Shown here piece by piece: positions 13,055-13,121 of a DNA stretch of 13,121 nucleotides. The notes under the pieces were generated by a model. That model ran no database searches, was not told the DNA's origin, and worked only from the letters and a program-made list of their open reading frames with translations. Numbering within the stretch: the stretch's first letter is position 1; each line of letters starts with the position of its first letter. Location of the stretch: contig DAIBYH010000013.1 in NCBI GenBank assembly GCA_027424065.1, forward strand, positions 1-13,121, read 5' to 3'. Source of the DNA: Candidatus Parcubacteria bacterium. Lineage in GTDB: Bacteria > Patescibacteriota > Minisyncoccia > UBA6257 > 2-01-FULL-56-20. Position numbers and translations under genes: made by a program.

Positions 13055-13071
13055 ACCAGATTTTGCCTGGT
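13055..13071 (+). other. Hairpin sharing a motif with the terminal hairpin
   Basis: ACCAG (13055-13059) pairs with CTGGT (13067-13071). The segment 13058-13068, AGATTTTGCCT, recurs exactly at 13109-13119. It lies in the 124-base tract after tRNA-His, which otherwise shows no gene. Confidence 0.4.
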
Positions 13072-13101
13072 GGAATAAAAAGTCTTTTCACAAAGAGAAA
13101 G

Positions 13102-13121
13102 GGAGGCAAGATTTTGCCTCC
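13102..13121 (+). other. Eight-base-pair hairpin at the window edge
   Basis: GGAGGCAA (13102-13109) pairs perfectly with TTGCCTCC (13114-13121) around GATT. What follows is outside the window, so a T tract, and thus a terminator role, cannot be judged. Confidence 0.45.

Overview
The window looks like a chromosomal segment of a Candidate Phyla Radiation (Patescibacteria) bacterium, most likely a Parcubacteria-type lineage with moderately high GC. The reasons are: a run of small two-helix proteins of the VirB2/TrbC-like 'T4SS pilin' kind that is common in these genomes; bare housekeeping genes (ftsH, tyrS, clpP, nusA) in unusual neighbourhoods; almost no Shine-Dalgarno sequences, with -10 boxes sitting 6 to 12 bases before start codons; and three of four tRNA genes without an encoded CCA. 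UGA is used as an ordinary stop (the 1918-2277 and 12189-12830 genes), so this is not a UGA-recoding lineage. The placement is an inference from gene content, not a phylogeny.

Bases 1-3216 (plus strand) are the accessory region. They hold the tail of a cysteine-rich protein, a protein joining a VirB2-like membrane hairpin to a lysozyme-like (VirB1-like) domain, an anchored protein of unknown function, four more VirB2-like pilins in tandem, and a strong terminator at 3188-3216. Several of these genes carry their own near-leaderless promoter. Three of the four stand-alone pilins share a cysteine pair placed to allow an extracytoplasmic disulfide. This is the best candidate for an undescribed system: a surface pilus or envelope-crossing apparatus. 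No ATPase or core-complex gene (VirB4, VirB6, VirD4) lies inside the window.

Bases 3284-3516 hold tRNA-Leu(UAG) followed by a 41-bp direct repeat that includes the tRNA 3' end, a GNRA-capped hairpin and what looks like a tRNA-Leu remnant. ftsH (3579-5402) comes next and ends 12 bases from a convergent corrinoid adenosyltransferase gene (5415-5942).

Bases 6054-6904 hold tRNA-Ile(UAU), a minus-strand anchored helical protein whose stop codon abuts that tRNA, and tRNA-Gly(UCC). From 6981 to 12830 all protein genes are on the minus strand. In transcription order they are a DedA-family protein (closed by a terminator at 12141-12160), nusA, hppA (K+-independent proton pyrophosphatase) and clpP (closed by the 8185-8211 terminator), then tyrS. 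nusA-hppA-clpP could be one transcript. A tRNA-His with a good sigma70-type promoter and two related hairpins close the window.
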